A stretch of 64,000 nucleotides of DNA from Chryseobacterium sp. ERMR1:04. Its GTDB lineage: Bacteria; Bacteroidota; Bacteroidia; Flavobacteriales; Weeksellaceae. The notes under the pieces were generated by a model that saw only the letters and a list, made by a program, of their open reading frames with translations, made no database searches and was not told the origin of the DNA. The position numbers and the translations under genes are program-made. Numbering within the stretch: position 1 is the stretch's first letter; every line of letters starts with the position of its first letter. Below are positions 15,737-25,062 of the stretch, in pieces. The stretch covers positions 67,001-131,000 of the forward strand of contig NZ_LIRF01000010.1 in NCBI RefSeq assembly GCF_001297705.1, read 5' to 3'.

Positions 15737-18643
15737 ATGGGAAAAGGAGTAAATAATATTGATATCGCCACAAACGAGGTAAATGCAAAAGTCATAAGCC
15801 GAGCAGGAAATCGTATTTGTGTTGAAGCGGGCAAACTCATCTGGTTTAAAGTTTCCGAATGGATGTCAGGAACTACAGAGGTCGATAAAAAGAAAGGAAC
15901 AATCTGGATAAGACAGGACTATACCAGAGAAATGATCATCAATAAAAAAGAGATCGGACCTAGCCAAATATACGGGTATGCTTTTGAAAAAAAAGAATGT
16001 GGGGCTTCAGCCTATTATTATATTGAATCCACTCTTTTTGGCAATAGAGATACTAAAAATAATACAGGACTGTACGTAAAAGGATTTTCTCCAGCTTTGC
16101 TTGTCAGCAGCAAATGGTCTCTGCAGAACGGGGGTGAGGATCAGCGTGCCCGTAAATTTTCATTTGGAGAGAATGTTTTTCTGAGATTGGAAACAGAAGG
16201 CCTGAATCAGCAGACTCTTACAATAGAAGTATATCGCCTCAACAATGAAGTTACTGTTGGTAAAGTGGCAGGGAGAGTCTTTGACAGAAATTATGACCCT
16301 ACAAAAGATGACGAGCAGACCAAAGTATTTCAGAAGCAGGCTAAAGTCATTCAAGGAGAAGTTAACACAGAATTTACCATTCAGCCGTCTTGGAAGAAAG
16401 GAACGGAGGATAACCTGTTTTATGTTAAAGTAAAAGATGGAAACAGTTATGTACAAGATGACAAAAAGCAGATCATCCACGGGAGATATCTGAAGGTTAA
16501 AAACAATATTGTTCCCATAAAGCAGAATATGGTAACCCTTACCAATAATGCTCCTGTAAAAGTGGGTGCGGCGGATAAAGAGGTTAAAGTAAATCACCTT
16601 TGTACCTATAAACAAATCAATATAGAAGATAATGGCGAAACTTTTGAGGTTTTTAGAGAAGGGCAGACCACTTTCAAAAAAACGTCTCCTGTAGTTCAGT
16701 ATACAACAGCAAAAGTTCATTTTAACTATGATAAATCTGATATCCGCTCTGAGGCTCGCGATACTTTAAAATACCTGTTAGACTTTTTGCTCTATAACCA
16801 ACATTTAGATATGACCCTTTCCGGACATGCTGATGACAGGGGAACGTTAGATTATAATCAGGCTCTTTCTGAACGAAGAGCACAAGCAGTAAAAGATTTT
16901 TTCGCAAAGGGAGGATTAGATAAAAACAGGATAAAAACCCGAGGATATGGAGAAGTAAGTCCTATTGCTTCTGGAAAAACAGAAGAGGCTTATAAGAAAA
17001 ACAGAAGGGTAGAAATAGAATTCAGTTATATCGAGTACAACCAAAATGCCCTTTTTTATGAAATGATTGCGCCGGATGCAAACAAAATGAAAGAGATTAC
17101 GGTAAATGTTTTAAACCGTTCAGATAAAGGTTGTTTCAGGAAAGAAAAGCATAATAAAAATATAATCTATGTAAATGAAACAGATAGTAAAGACCTTGTT
17201 CCAAAAACTGGAAATAGTATAAAACAGATTGTTTTTTCTCAACAGTCAGCTTTTCCTAAAAACTATGTATTGTTATTGGGGAAATTTTTAAATCCTATTT
17301 CAAAGATCTATTATCAGTTTGCATTCCATATCAATAGTTGCGCGTATTATGCCGACAAAGAGAAAGCAACATTGGAAGTAAGAGTTTACCCGGATGTTAT
17401 ATGGATTGGGCATTTTCAGTATAATGGAGAGGAAACTGTAATGCCTTATTATTTTCATAAGCAAAGCTTTGTCTTAGAGCAGGGAATTTCTGATGTTCTT
17501 AATGAATTGAAGGAAACTACTTTTTATAAGATTTACAGGTTAATCCCAGCAAATTTCATTGTTGAGCATACCTTATTGAAATATATTGAAAGTCAGGCAA
17601 AAAGCTACTTTTACGGAATCCATACTTACCATAATCGTACAGTGGAGAAGGCTGGGCAAGAGCTTTCCCTTTCGGGTACTCAGACGAATCTAATAAAACA
17701 AACTCAATATACAAGATTTGCTGCGGCGGCTGTTATTTATGGTTTTGTTGTAATTGGTATTCTTGTTGAACTTTTAATGATCTACCTTACACGTGGGAAA
17801 AATATAACGACAAAACTTGAAAAGTTTGCTAAAATGGCTAAGCGTACAGAAGCTTTTTTGAAAAAAATGGATGATGCAGGAGTAGAATTGATTCCACCAG
17901 CTATTGCTGTCAATGCAGGTATGTATTACCAAAAGCAAAAAGATGGGAAGCTGGGAATCGTTTATGAAGTTAATCTAAAAGCTGAACCTCTAATTGCGGT
18001 TAATTTTAAAAGAGAATTTGATCTATTAAAATTGATTACTAAAACTATACAAGATATAAAAGGAGCTATGTATCCTAAAGATAAGGAGGCTAAGAAAAAG
18101 TTGGATAGTAATAAAGAGAACAATAATAGCATAGCACAATATTTTAAAAGTATAGGAGTACCAGAAATATTAGGAACTATAGAAATACGGGGTGACTTAA
18201 TGTTTGAACATAATGTAAAATATAGTGTTCTTACCAATAGCTATTCAATAATTGATAAGTTAGGTAACGGAATTTCTACAGCAAAAAATGAAATGCTATT
18301 GAAGGAGCAAATTCTTTTTAATGCAGTCATAGAAGGAAAATATGAAGGAGTATTTAAATTTTGTAAATTACAAACTTCAATTGAAGGCAAAGTAAGGTTT
18401 ACACTCAAGGGAAGTTTAGGGTCAAAGCTAAAATATGGTGTAGATCATAGTGGAGGTAAAGGTTTATTTGTAACTAAAATATTATATAGTTCAGGAGTAG
18501 AAGGAACTTATTACGGCAGTTTAGAGGTTAAAGGAATTTTTGGCGTTTTCAAAAAAGAAACTAATGATGGAAAACCTATGCCATTTACTCTTATAGAACC
18601 TTTTGAGATGCCATTATATGAAATACAATTATTTAAATCATAA
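15737..18643 (+). CDS. Large OmpA-domain protein, candidate T6SS effector with novel C-terminus
   Basis: This 968-residue protein has no signal peptide. Residues 1-320 are beta-rich and unassigned. Residues about 325-432 form an OmpA C-terminal peptidoglycan-binding domain (HFNYDKSDIR, then LSGHADDRGTLDYNQALSERRA and NRRVEIEF). A region of unknown type spans about 440-655. A strongly hydrophobic segment occupies about 660-683 (FAAAAVIYGFVVIGILVELL), followed by a lysine-rich stretch. The last 180 residues are beta-rich and end in PFTLIEPFEMPLYEI. The DNA of the C-terminal part looks more AT-rich than the rest, as often seen for exchangeable toxin tips. It sits between a PAAR-like tip and an array of four lipoproteins. 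Effector function is inferred from context, and the toxic activity is unknown. Confidence 0.75.
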   Translation: MGKGVNNIDIATNEVNAKVISRAGNRICVEAGKLIWFKVSEWMSGTTEVDKKKGTIWIRQDYTREMIINKKEIGPSQIYGYAFEKKECGASAYYYIESTLFGNRDTKNNTGLYVKGFSPALLVSSKWSLQNGGEDQRARKFSFGENVFLRLETEGLNQQTLTIEVYRLNNEVTVGKVAGRVFDRNYDPTKDDEQTKVFQKQAKVIQGEVNTEFTIQPSWKKGTEDNLFYVKVKDGNSYVQDDKKQIIHGRYLKVKNNIVPIKQNMVTLTNNAPVKVGAADKEVKVNHLCTYKQINIEDNGETFEVFREGQTTFKKTSPVVQYTTAKVHFNYDKSDIRSEARDTLKYLLDFLLYNQHLDMTLSGHADDRGTLDYNQALSERRAQAVKDFFAKGGLDKNRIKTRGYGEVSPIASGKTEEAYKKNRRVEIEFSYIEYNQNALFYEMIAPDANKMKEITVNVLNRSDKGCFRKEKHNKNIIYVNETDSKDLVPKTGNSIKQIVFSQQSAFPKNYVLLLGKFLNPISKIYYQFAFHINSCAYYADKEKATLEVRVYPDVIWIGHFQYNGEETVMPYYFHKQSFVLEQGISDVLNELKETTFYKIYRLIPANFIVEHTLLKYIESQAKSYFYGIHTYHNRTVEKAGQELSLSGTQTNLIKQTQYTRFAAAAVIYGFVVIGILVELLMIYLTRGKNITTKLEKFAKMAKRTEAFLKKMDDAGVELIPPAIAVNAGMYYQKQKDGKLGIVYEVNLKAEPLIAVNFKREFDLLKLITKTIQDIKGAMYPKDKEAKKKLDSNKENNNSIAQYFKSIGVPEILGTIEIRGDLMFEHNVKYSVLTNSYSIIDKLGNGISTAKNEMLLKEQILFNAVIEGKYEGVFKFCKLQTSIEGKVRFTLKGSLGSKLKYGVDHSGGKGLFVTKILYSSGVEGTYYGSLEVKGIFGVFKKETNDGKPMPFTLIEPFEMPLYEIQLFKS

Positions 18644-18648
18644 ACGAA

Positions 18649-19644
18649 ATGAAAAAATTAATAATAGGTACTATAATAATAACAAGTTTTATGGCTTGTT
18701 CACAAAATAAAAAGCAAACTATGCAAAATCCAAATATCAATGCAGGAAATATAGTAGAAGAGATTGTTAAACAAGTTAAGCACTATCCATCTGAAAAAAT
18801 ATATAAAATAAGACATGAAAATGATCTTTGCTATTATGAGATATTATTGAATGATATTCCTGTATTTAGAAATTATGATAATAACGTTCCAGATGCGTTT
18901 GAGATAAATAATTCTATTTTTAAGAGTGGGAAACAAACAATAACTTATAGAATGTATCCGGTTGGTAAAAATGAAGAAGGCAATTATAGTACATTAGTTG
19001 ATGACACAAAATTAAAATTAATGGTAAAATCCTATGATGAAAAGGCTGCAACTGCGAAAGACGTTGTATATAAAGAATATGATGCTCCCCAAATAGAAGA
19101 AAAGGGTACTGGAAATTATTCTAAATTTAAATTTGCTGGAGCCGGGAAAACTTATTATGAAGGAAAATTTGATATCAATATAGATGTTCCTTATACACTG
19201 AATCCATCTTTCGAAAATGCACAAGATTTAAGAAAAATAAACTCAAAAGAATTGGAGGCAAAAGTACTTAAAGAATATCAGAAAATACGTGAAATATATG
19301 TAAGCAAAGAAAAAGATGAGATTGCAAAACTTACATATGACAGACTAAAAGATGATTTAGTGGCAGACTATGCAACAGAAGCAAAGGTAAAAGCAGCATG
19401 GAATCAGTTAAATGATGTGATAATTAAAGGTGAAGTTGATATTTTACCTGTGAAAAATTATAAAATGCAATTTTTTGCAAACGGTAAATTAGTGGCCTTA
19501 TATACAGATGGTACTAATCCTGAAATCCGTGGAGGAAATGCTTTAGTGTGTAAAATCAAATCTGGAGAATTCAAAAATAGCATATTTGAAATAAAACATT
19601 TTCTTTATCTTCCTAAAGGGGAGACAGAGTTTAAGGTGTATTAA
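18649..19644 (+). CDS. Lipoprotein of effector-linked array, copy 1 (type A)
   Basis: This 331-residue protein has a lipobox SFMAC placing the lipidated Cys at residue 17. The body carries family motifs shared with the next three genes: KHYPSEKIY, FAGAGKTYYEG, VPY, and AQDLRK. A helical mid-region follows, and the C-terminus ends ETEFKVY. It starts 5 nt after the large effector's stop. I do not recognise a known domain. The position, lipidation and copy number suggest a periplasmic immunity protein against the upstream effector (inference). Confidence 0.75.
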   Translation: MKKLIIGTIIITSFMACSQNKKQTMQNPNINAGNIVEEIVKQVKHYPSEKIYKIRHENDLCYYEILLNDIPVFRNYDNNVPDAFEINNSIFKSGKQTITYRMYPVGKNEEGNYSTLVDDTKLKLMVKSYDEKAATAKDVVYKEYDAPQIEEKGTGNYSKFKFAGAGKTYYEGKFDINIDVPYTLNPSFENAQDLRKINSKELEAKVLKEYQKIREIYVSKEKDEIAKLTYDRLKDDLVADYATEAKVKAAWNQLNDVIIKGEVDILPVKNYKMQFFANGKLVALYTDGTNPEIRGGNALVCKIKSGEFKNSIFEIKHFLYLPKGETEFKVY

Positions 19645-19645
19645 A

Positions 19646-20656
19646 ATGAATATTTATAGAAAATATCTACACTCTATTTTATTGGGAACAAGTCTTATGG
19701 CTTGTTCTCAAAAAGAAAATGGGGTCAATCAAAATTCAACGATAACCGCAGACAATATAGCAGATGAGATTTCTAAGCAGGTAAAACATTATCCAATAGA
19801 ACCAATGTATGTAATATCACATGAAGGAAACTATTGTTATTATGAAATATTCATAGATGATATTCCTGTTTTTAAAAATTTTGATAATATGGTTCCTGAA
19901 GGTTTTGATATTAATAAGGTAATCTTTAAAGGTGGAAAGCATACCCTAAAATATAAGCTTTATCCTTTTGGAAATAAAAATAAATATAAACAAGACTATC
20001 CTACATTAACAGATGAAACGAGCCTTAATCTAAAATTAGGCTCATATGATCTAAAGAATGAAGATTCGTCGGATAAAACGTTGATGGAATATAGTTTACC
20101 CACCACAAAAAATGAAGTAACAAAAGAGTATATAAAACAGAAGTTTATAGGAACAGGAAAAACATTTTACGAAGGAAGTATAGATATTAATGTTACGGTT
20201 CCTTACCAAACACAATCTGCATTCGAAAATGCACAGGATCTGAGAAAAATGGATAAAAAGGAACTTGAAGCAAAACTCCTTAAAAAATATAAAGAAGTTT
20301 CATCAATCTATGAGAATAAAGATCAGGATAATATTGCAAAGCTGGAGTACAATACATTAAAAGATTTATATGTTTCTAATTATGACAATAAAGAAACAAT
20401 CAGTAAAAATATCAATATACTTTTCAAAGAGATCTATAACAATCCTACTTTTAAAATGCAGCCTATAGAGAAATATAAGCTAGAATTTTTTGCAAATGGA
20501 AAACTAGTAGCTTTAATGATGGATACTACGGATAATAATTTGCGTGGAAACACAGCACTTTGGGCAAAAGCAAACTATGATGGAGGAACAAGGGGAATAT
20601 TCTTAAACCGATATTTTTATATTCCTGAGGGTAAAAGTGAGTTTATGGCATATTAA
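19646..20656 (+). CDS. Lipoprotein of effector-linked array, copy 2 (type B)
   Basis: This 336-residue paralogue of copy 1 has the lipobox SLMAC (Cys20), FIGTGKTFYEG and AQDLRKMDKKELEAKL. Its last third differs from copy 1 and is shared with copy 3: KMQPIEKYKLEFFANGKL and a C-terminus with GGTRGIFLNRYFYIPEG. It begins 1 nt after copy 1 ends, so the array is one transcript. Probable immunity lipoprotein variant (inference). Confidence 0.75.
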   Translation: MNIYRKYLHSILLGTSLMACSQKENGVNQNSTITADNIADEISKQVKHYPIEPMYVISHEGNYCYYEIFIDDIPVFKNFDNMVPEGFDINKVIFKGGKHTLKYKLYPFGNKNKYKQDYPTLTDETSLNLKLGSYDLKNEDSSDKTLMEYSLPTTKNEVTKEYIKQKFIGTGKTFYEGSIDINVTVPYQTQSAFENAQDLRKMDKKELEAKLLKKYKEVSSIYENKDQDNIAKLEYNTLKDLYVSNYDNKETISKNINILFKEIYNNPTFKMQPIEKYKLEFFANGKLVALMMDTTDNNLRGNTALWAKANYDGGTRGIFLNRYFYIPEGKSEFMAY

Positions 20657-20657
20657 A

Positions 20658-21671
20658 ATGAATATTTATACAAAATACCTACAATCTATTTTATTGGGAA
20701 TAAGTCTTATGGCTTGTTCTCAAACAGAAAATAAGGTCAATCAAAATTCAACGATAACTGCAGACAATATAGCAGATGAAATTTCGAAACAAGTGAAGCA
20801 TTATCCTTCGGAGAAAATATACACTCTTGGTTACTCCAATGATAAGTGCTATTTTGAGATGTTTGTAGACGGAATTAAACTGACAAAAGCATTTAACAAA
20901 GCGCTGGGTAATACTGCTGTAGAAATTAATCATGTTCTTTTCAAAAGTGGAAAACATACAATTTCCTATAAAATGTATCCTTTGGGAAAATCTAAAGAAT
21001 ATGATGAGGTTTTTAATATGCTTGTAGAAGATACAGATCTTGAGTTTGATTTAAAATCTTATGATCTTAAAAATGAAAAAGCACCGGATACAGATTACAT
21101 AACCTATTCTCTTCCTAAAAAGAAACAGGAAATTGCCAAAGGATATACGAAAGAAAAATTTGTTGGAGCAGGAAAAACATTTTATGAAGGGAGTTTTGAT
21201 GTGACTATTGATGTTCCTTATAATTCTGAGTCACCATTTAAAAATGCACAGGATCTGCGTAAAATGAATAAGAACGAACTGGAAACTAAATTATTAAAGA
21301 AATATAAGGAAGTTTGGAATATATATCAAAATAAAGAATATGACAATATTGCAAAGCTGGAATATAATTCCTTAAAAGATCTATATGTTTCTACTTACGA
21401 GAGTAAAGAAGTGATTAATAAAAATATTAATATCCTTTTTAAAGAGATGTATAAAAGTTCTAGCTTTAAAATGCAACCCATAGAAAAATATAAAATAGAA
21501 TTTTTCGCAGACGGAAAACTGGCTGCTTTAATGTTGGATACAGATGATAACCGATTACGTGGAAACACAGCACTTTGGGCAAAAGTAAACTATGATGGAG
21601 GAACAAGAGGAATATTCTTAAACCGATATTTCTATATCCCTGAGGGGAAAAATGAGTTTATGGCATATTAA
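20658..21671 (+). CDS. Lipoprotein of effector-linked array, copy 3 (type B)
   Basis: This 337-residue paralogue is closest to copy 2 over both the N-terminal signal region and the C-terminal GGTRGIFLNRYFYIPEG end. The start ATG at 20658 is preferred over the in-frame ATG at 20637, which lies inside the end of copy 2 and would bury the signal peptide. The lipobox is SLMAC (Cys20) and the central motif is FVGAGKTFYEGSFD. Probable immunity variant, with divergence concentrated in the region after KHYPSEK. Confidence 0.75.
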   Translation: MNIYTKYLQSILLGISLMACSQTENKVNQNSTITADNIADEISKQVKHYPSEKIYTLGYSNDKCYFEMFVDGIKLTKAFNKALGNTAVEINHVLFKSGKHTISYKMYPLGKSKEYDEVFNMLVEDTDLEFDLKSYDLKNEKAPDTDYITYSLPKKKQEIAKGYTKEKFVGAGKTFYEGSFDVTIDVPYNSESPFKNAQDLRKMNKNELETKLLKKYKEVWNIYQNKEYDNIAKLEYNSLKDLYVSTYESKEVINKNINILFKEMYKSSSFKMQPIEKYKIEFFADGKLAALMLDTDDNRLRGNTALWAKVNYDGGTRGIFLNRYFYIPEGKNEFMAY

Positions 21672-21672
21672 T

Positions 21673-22658
21673 ATGAGTAAGTATAGAAAATGTTTGCAAT
21701 TTATATTACTGGGAATAAGTTTAATAGCTTGTTCTCAAAGTAAAAATGAAATTATGCAAAACTCCAATATTAATGCAAATAATATAGTAGAAGAGATTAC
21801 AAAACAGATTAAACATTATCCTTCCGAAAAACAATATACTTTTACCTATAACAATCACATGTGCTATTTTGAGATTTTAGTAAATGATATGCCATCATTT
21901 AAAGAATATGACGAAGCTCAAACAGGATCTGCATTTCTAATAAATGATGTTATTTTTAAAAGTGGAAAACAGAAGGTTACCTATAAAGTCTATCCTGCAA
22001 GTTCGGAAGTACTTCCTGATAATACAGATTTGAAATTGACATTAAGTTCTTATGATCAGAAAAATAAAAGTGCAGATGATGTCACTTATATGGAATACAG
22101 CATTCCAAAAAATGAAAAAAAGGTAACAGAGAATTATTCCAACTATACATTTTCGGGAGCAGGAAAAACATTTTATGAAGGCAGCTTTGATATTAATGTA
22201 GAAGTTCCATATGCTAATCAAGCACCATTTGAGAAAGCACAGGATTTACGTAAAATGAATAAGAAAGAACTTGAAATAAAATTGTAAAAGAATATAACAA
22301 GGTCCGCAGTATTTATCAGAGTAAAGACAAAGATCAGGTTGCCCGCCTTTTATTTGATAAATTAAAAAATCAGATGGTGGCAGAGTATGCTTCGCCAGAA
22401 AAAGTAAAAGCAGCTTGGAATGAAGCAGGAGAAATAGTATTCAATAGCGATATCGAAATACTTCCTATTGAAAAATATCAGATGCGTTTCTTTGCAGATG
22501 GTAGATTAGTGGCACTTTATACGGATGGTTCTAATCCAAAAACCAAGGGAGACAATGCTTTAATTTGTAATATGAAGTCTGGCTATGGAAAAGGATTGTT
22601 AGAATTGAAACATTTATTTTATATTCCTCAAGGCGAGACAGAGTTTAAGGTGTATTAA
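21673..22658 (+). pseudogene. Lipoprotein of effector-linked array, copy 4 (type A), frameshifted
   Basis: The frame from ATG 21673 (lipobox SLIAC, Cys20) stops at 22285-22287, right after KKELEIKL. One base earlier in phase, the reading continues VKEYNKVRSIYQSKDKDQ and runs to the stop at 22658 with the type-A ending ETEFKVY. The homologous copies read through this position. A single missing base near 22284 explains the break. Either the gene is decayed or the assembly has an error. It is most like copy 1. Confidence 0.85.
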
Positions 22659-22678
22659 AAAGAGTAAAAATAAAGTAA

Positions 22679-22713
22679 AAAAGACTTCCCTTATTAAAGA
22701 GAAGTCTTTTTTT
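22679..22713 (+). terminator. Terminator at the end of the T6SS island
   Basis: AAGACTTC and GAAGTCTT flank a 12-nt loop and run into a T-tract 20 nt past the last lipoprotein stop. This marks the likely end of the operon. Confidence 0.85.
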
Positions 22714-22852
22714 ATGGTCATTGCGAGGAGCATAAGCGACGAAGCAATCTCAATACAATCACCCATTTGTCATTTCGGAGGAATCTAAACTTAGCTATTA
22801 AATATGATTGCTGAGATTCTTTCAGAAAGATAAAGTTAGATTTTCTGAATTC

Positions 22853-24643
22853 TTACTGTACCACAAATTTCAAGGGAGTATGATCCAGTTTTAAAATGTA
22901 AATCCCCTGTTCTAAGTTTTTAATTTTAAGCGAATTTCTACTATTTTTAAAAGGTTGGTAGATGGTCTGCATCACTTTTCCCTGTAGGTTATAAATCTCT
23001 GCTTTTTGGATGTTTTGAGTCTCTCCTTTTATAAATATTTCCAGGTTAGAAACCGGATTGGGATAAATCTGTAAATCTTTAGCCTCAGCTTTATCTAAAG
23101 AAGAAACGTTCTGTTTTGAGGCGCCTGAATAACAGGTCCAGTTCAAATTGTCAATAGCGACTCTGTTGCTGGATGTTGTGTTTTCTAATGTTACAATCAC
23201 ATTTCCTGTGACATTAATGTTATTGATGGTCGTTGTTGCAGCCGTTGCACTGTAAGGAACTGTTCCTACCGTTGTTCCATTTACTTTTACATTAAAAGTT
23301 CCATTGCTTCCTGAAAACTTCAGTTGGGTAGTCACCGTTAATGATCCAATCCCATTAGCTGAGCTGCTTGAAGTTAATGAACCGTCTCTTACCGTAATGG
23401 CTTTATTAGAAATTGTTTGGTCTGTTCTTGCATCGGTTGCGGTCCAGTTTATTCCTCCATTCGTCCATGTTCTTGTTGAGTACGATGCACTGCTTGCAGG
23501 GATGGTTTCAAAAGTTTCATTCACACAATTTGTTGATGGAGTAGATGTTCCTGCATTGGTTGTTCCCGAAACGGTTGAACTGTTTGTTGAAGAATTTCCT
23601 GCTGCATCTTTTGCGACAACATAGAAATTATAAGTCGTAGAAGGATTTAATCCTGCAATGGTTGTTGAGGTTGAGCTTACCGTAGTATTCAAGCTTCCAT
23701 TCATATAAACAGCATAGGAAGAAACACCAACATTATCGGTTGAAGCATTCCATGAAAGAGAAATACTGTTAGATGTTTTTGAGGTAATTGTTAAGCCTGT
23801 AACCGTTGTCGGAGCTTGTGTATCTGTAGTCGATTGTTGAGAACCCCAAATCTGGTTAACATAATTTGGATTATCAATAAACGGATTTCTATTTCCCTGA
23901 TAAGCATAAGAAGCATTATTTCTGTTAATTTCGGCCTGAGAAACAGGATCCTGATTATGCCAAGCAAGTAACACATTCAACTCCCAAGTCTGAAGCCCTG
24001 GAAATGCAGTGCTTCCTAACATATTTCCTGAAGAAAAAGTTGATAATTTACTTTGATAACGGGTTACAAAATACAAAATCATACGGGCCACATCCCCTTT
24101 AAACTCATTAATGGGCTCAAAAACAACTCCTGAATATCCTGAAGAAACAGAGCTTCCAAGCTTAGACCCATTTTTAGAGGTAAACGTAGCTGTTCCTACT
24201 TTCCCGTAAGGATAATTAGATCTCATTCCATTTACTTTTCCGTCGGTAGCTCTGATGAAGTTGATGTCAGAAACCATTGGTGAAGCTTGATTAAATAAAC
24301 TTTGAGGAATGACGTGCTCACGGTTGTAGCAATTTCCTTCCACAGAATACGTTCCACACTGATTGGTCCCTGGAGTATATTTATAAGGGTCTGGTCCGTT
24401 AGGAATTTCAGAATAAATATCTAAAATGGAACCGTCATTTTCATAATTTTTATCGATGTCGGTTGTTTTATAAGCAGTCCAAAGTCCGTTATAGCCTTTA
24501 TCCTGATGACCGTTGGTAATAATAGAGCTTAATGCCGTTTTTAAAGGGGCTCCGGTAAGTCCGTTTGCTGCGTTGTAGTATCCTGCAGGAGCCTGAGCGT
24601 TGGCAAAGCCTGCCCCTACAAGAAATAAGATAATTTTTTTCAT
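22853..24643 (-). CDS. Secreted endonuclease I with FN3 domain and T9SS sorting signal
   Basis: This 596-residue exported nuclease has a signal peptide ending near residue 16. An endonuclease I (EndA/NucM) domain spans about residues 20-265, with the beta-beta-alpha-metal motif N107-R-E-H110-VIPQS. A fibronectin type III domain follows (about 276-365), then a galactose-binding-like beta region (about 370-500). The C-terminal sorting domain contains IYPNPVSN (about 525-596), typical of T9SS cargo. It degrades extracellular DNA, probably for nutrient acquisition. The sorting domain implies that the organism has a type IX secretion system. Confidence 0.92.
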   Translation of the reverse strand: MKKIILFLVGAGFANAQAPAGYYNAANGLTGAPLKTALSSIITNGHQDKGYNGLWTAYKTTDIDKNYENDGSILDIYSEIPNGPDPYKYTPGTNQCGTYSVEGNCYNREHVIPQSLFNQASPMVSDINFIRATDGKVNGMRSNYPYGKVGTATFTSKNGSKLGSSVSSGYSGVVFEPINEFKGDVARMILYFVTRYQSKLSTFSSGNMLGSTAFPGLQTWELNVLLAWHNQDPVSQAEINRNNASYAYQGNRNPFIDNPNYVNQIWGSQQSTTDTQAPTTVTGLTITSKTSNSISLSWNASTDNVGVSSYAVYMNGSLNTTVSSTSTTIAGLNPSTTYNFYVVAKDAAGNSSTNSSTVSGTTNAGTSTPSTNCVNETFETIPASSASYSTRTWTNGGINWTATDARTDQTISNKAITVRDGSLTSSSSANGIGSLTVTTQLKFSGSNGTFNVKVNGTTVGTVPYSATAATTTINNINVTGNVIVTLENTTSSNRVAIDNLNWTCYSGASKQNVSSLDKAEAKDLQIYPNPVSNLEIFIKGETQNIQKAEIYNLQGKVMQTIYQPFKNSRNSLKIKNLEQGIYILKLDHTPLKFVVQ

Positions 24644-24910
24644 ATTGATAATTTACAGTAAGATTACTATATTTTTTTGAATGAAAAATTACATTACTGT
24701 TAAATTTAATAGGCATTGCATTTTAGTTAACCATAATATTGTAAAAATTATATTGATCAATTATAAAGTCTGCTTATACTGATTAAAAAATTAAACTACA
24801 AAAGACACAAAAGTTTAAATACTTAAGTCATTTTAAGTTAAAAGTTAACAAGTACACTTTAGTTTTTTTTTGAAAATATTTACCTATTGAGCGGAGTCGA
24901 AATATTCTTC

Positions 24911-25002
24911 TTATGTGAGCTTTACTATTTTCTACCGATTCAATTTTTAAAACTTAAGTACTTTAAAGTGATTAAATAAAAACTTTGAAAAAGTTCACAT
25001 AA
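24911..25002. repeat. Imperfect 13-bp inverted repeat with 66-nt spacer
   Basis: TTATGTGAGCTTT and the reverse complement of AAAGTTCACATAA differ at one base. The interior is AT-rich and non-coding. It may be a dispersed repeat, but no second copy is in this window. Confidence 0.5.
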
Positions 25003-25008
25003 TGAAAA

Positions 25009-25036
25009 AAAGCCAACACAAAAATTGGGCTGGCTC
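25009..25036 (-). terminator. Weak terminator for the DUF4136 operon
   Basis: On the minus strand AGCCAGCCCAA and TTGGCT can pair imperfectly and are followed by TTTTTTT. It lies about 30 nt past the stop of the gene starting at 25590. Confidence 0.45.
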
Positions 25037-25062
25037 TATTAATATAATTGATTAAAATTTTC

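Larger units (their letters stand above)
24644..25062. other. AT-rich intergenic region with a long inverted repeat
   Basis: No gene is seen. An imperfect inverted repeat pairs TTATGTGAGCTTT (24911-24923) with AAAGTTCACATAA (24990-25002) at 12 of 13 positions. GAGCGGAGTCGAA (24893-24905) is a fragment of the element at 30873-30948. A weak terminator for the DUF4136 gene lies at the right end. Confidence 0.55.

Noticed and set aside
20637..20657. Overlapping earlier ATG for lipoprotein copy 3 (and likewise 21652 for copy 4)
   Set aside because: These lie in the conserved end of the previous gene and would put MSLWHI before the lipoprotein signal.
18649..22658. The recurrent GAGKT motif in the four lipoproteins looks like a Walker A loop
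   Set aside because: The preceding Gly at the required spacing (GxxxxGK) is missing and the proteins are lipidated and periplasmic, where ATP is absent. It is more likely a structural turn.
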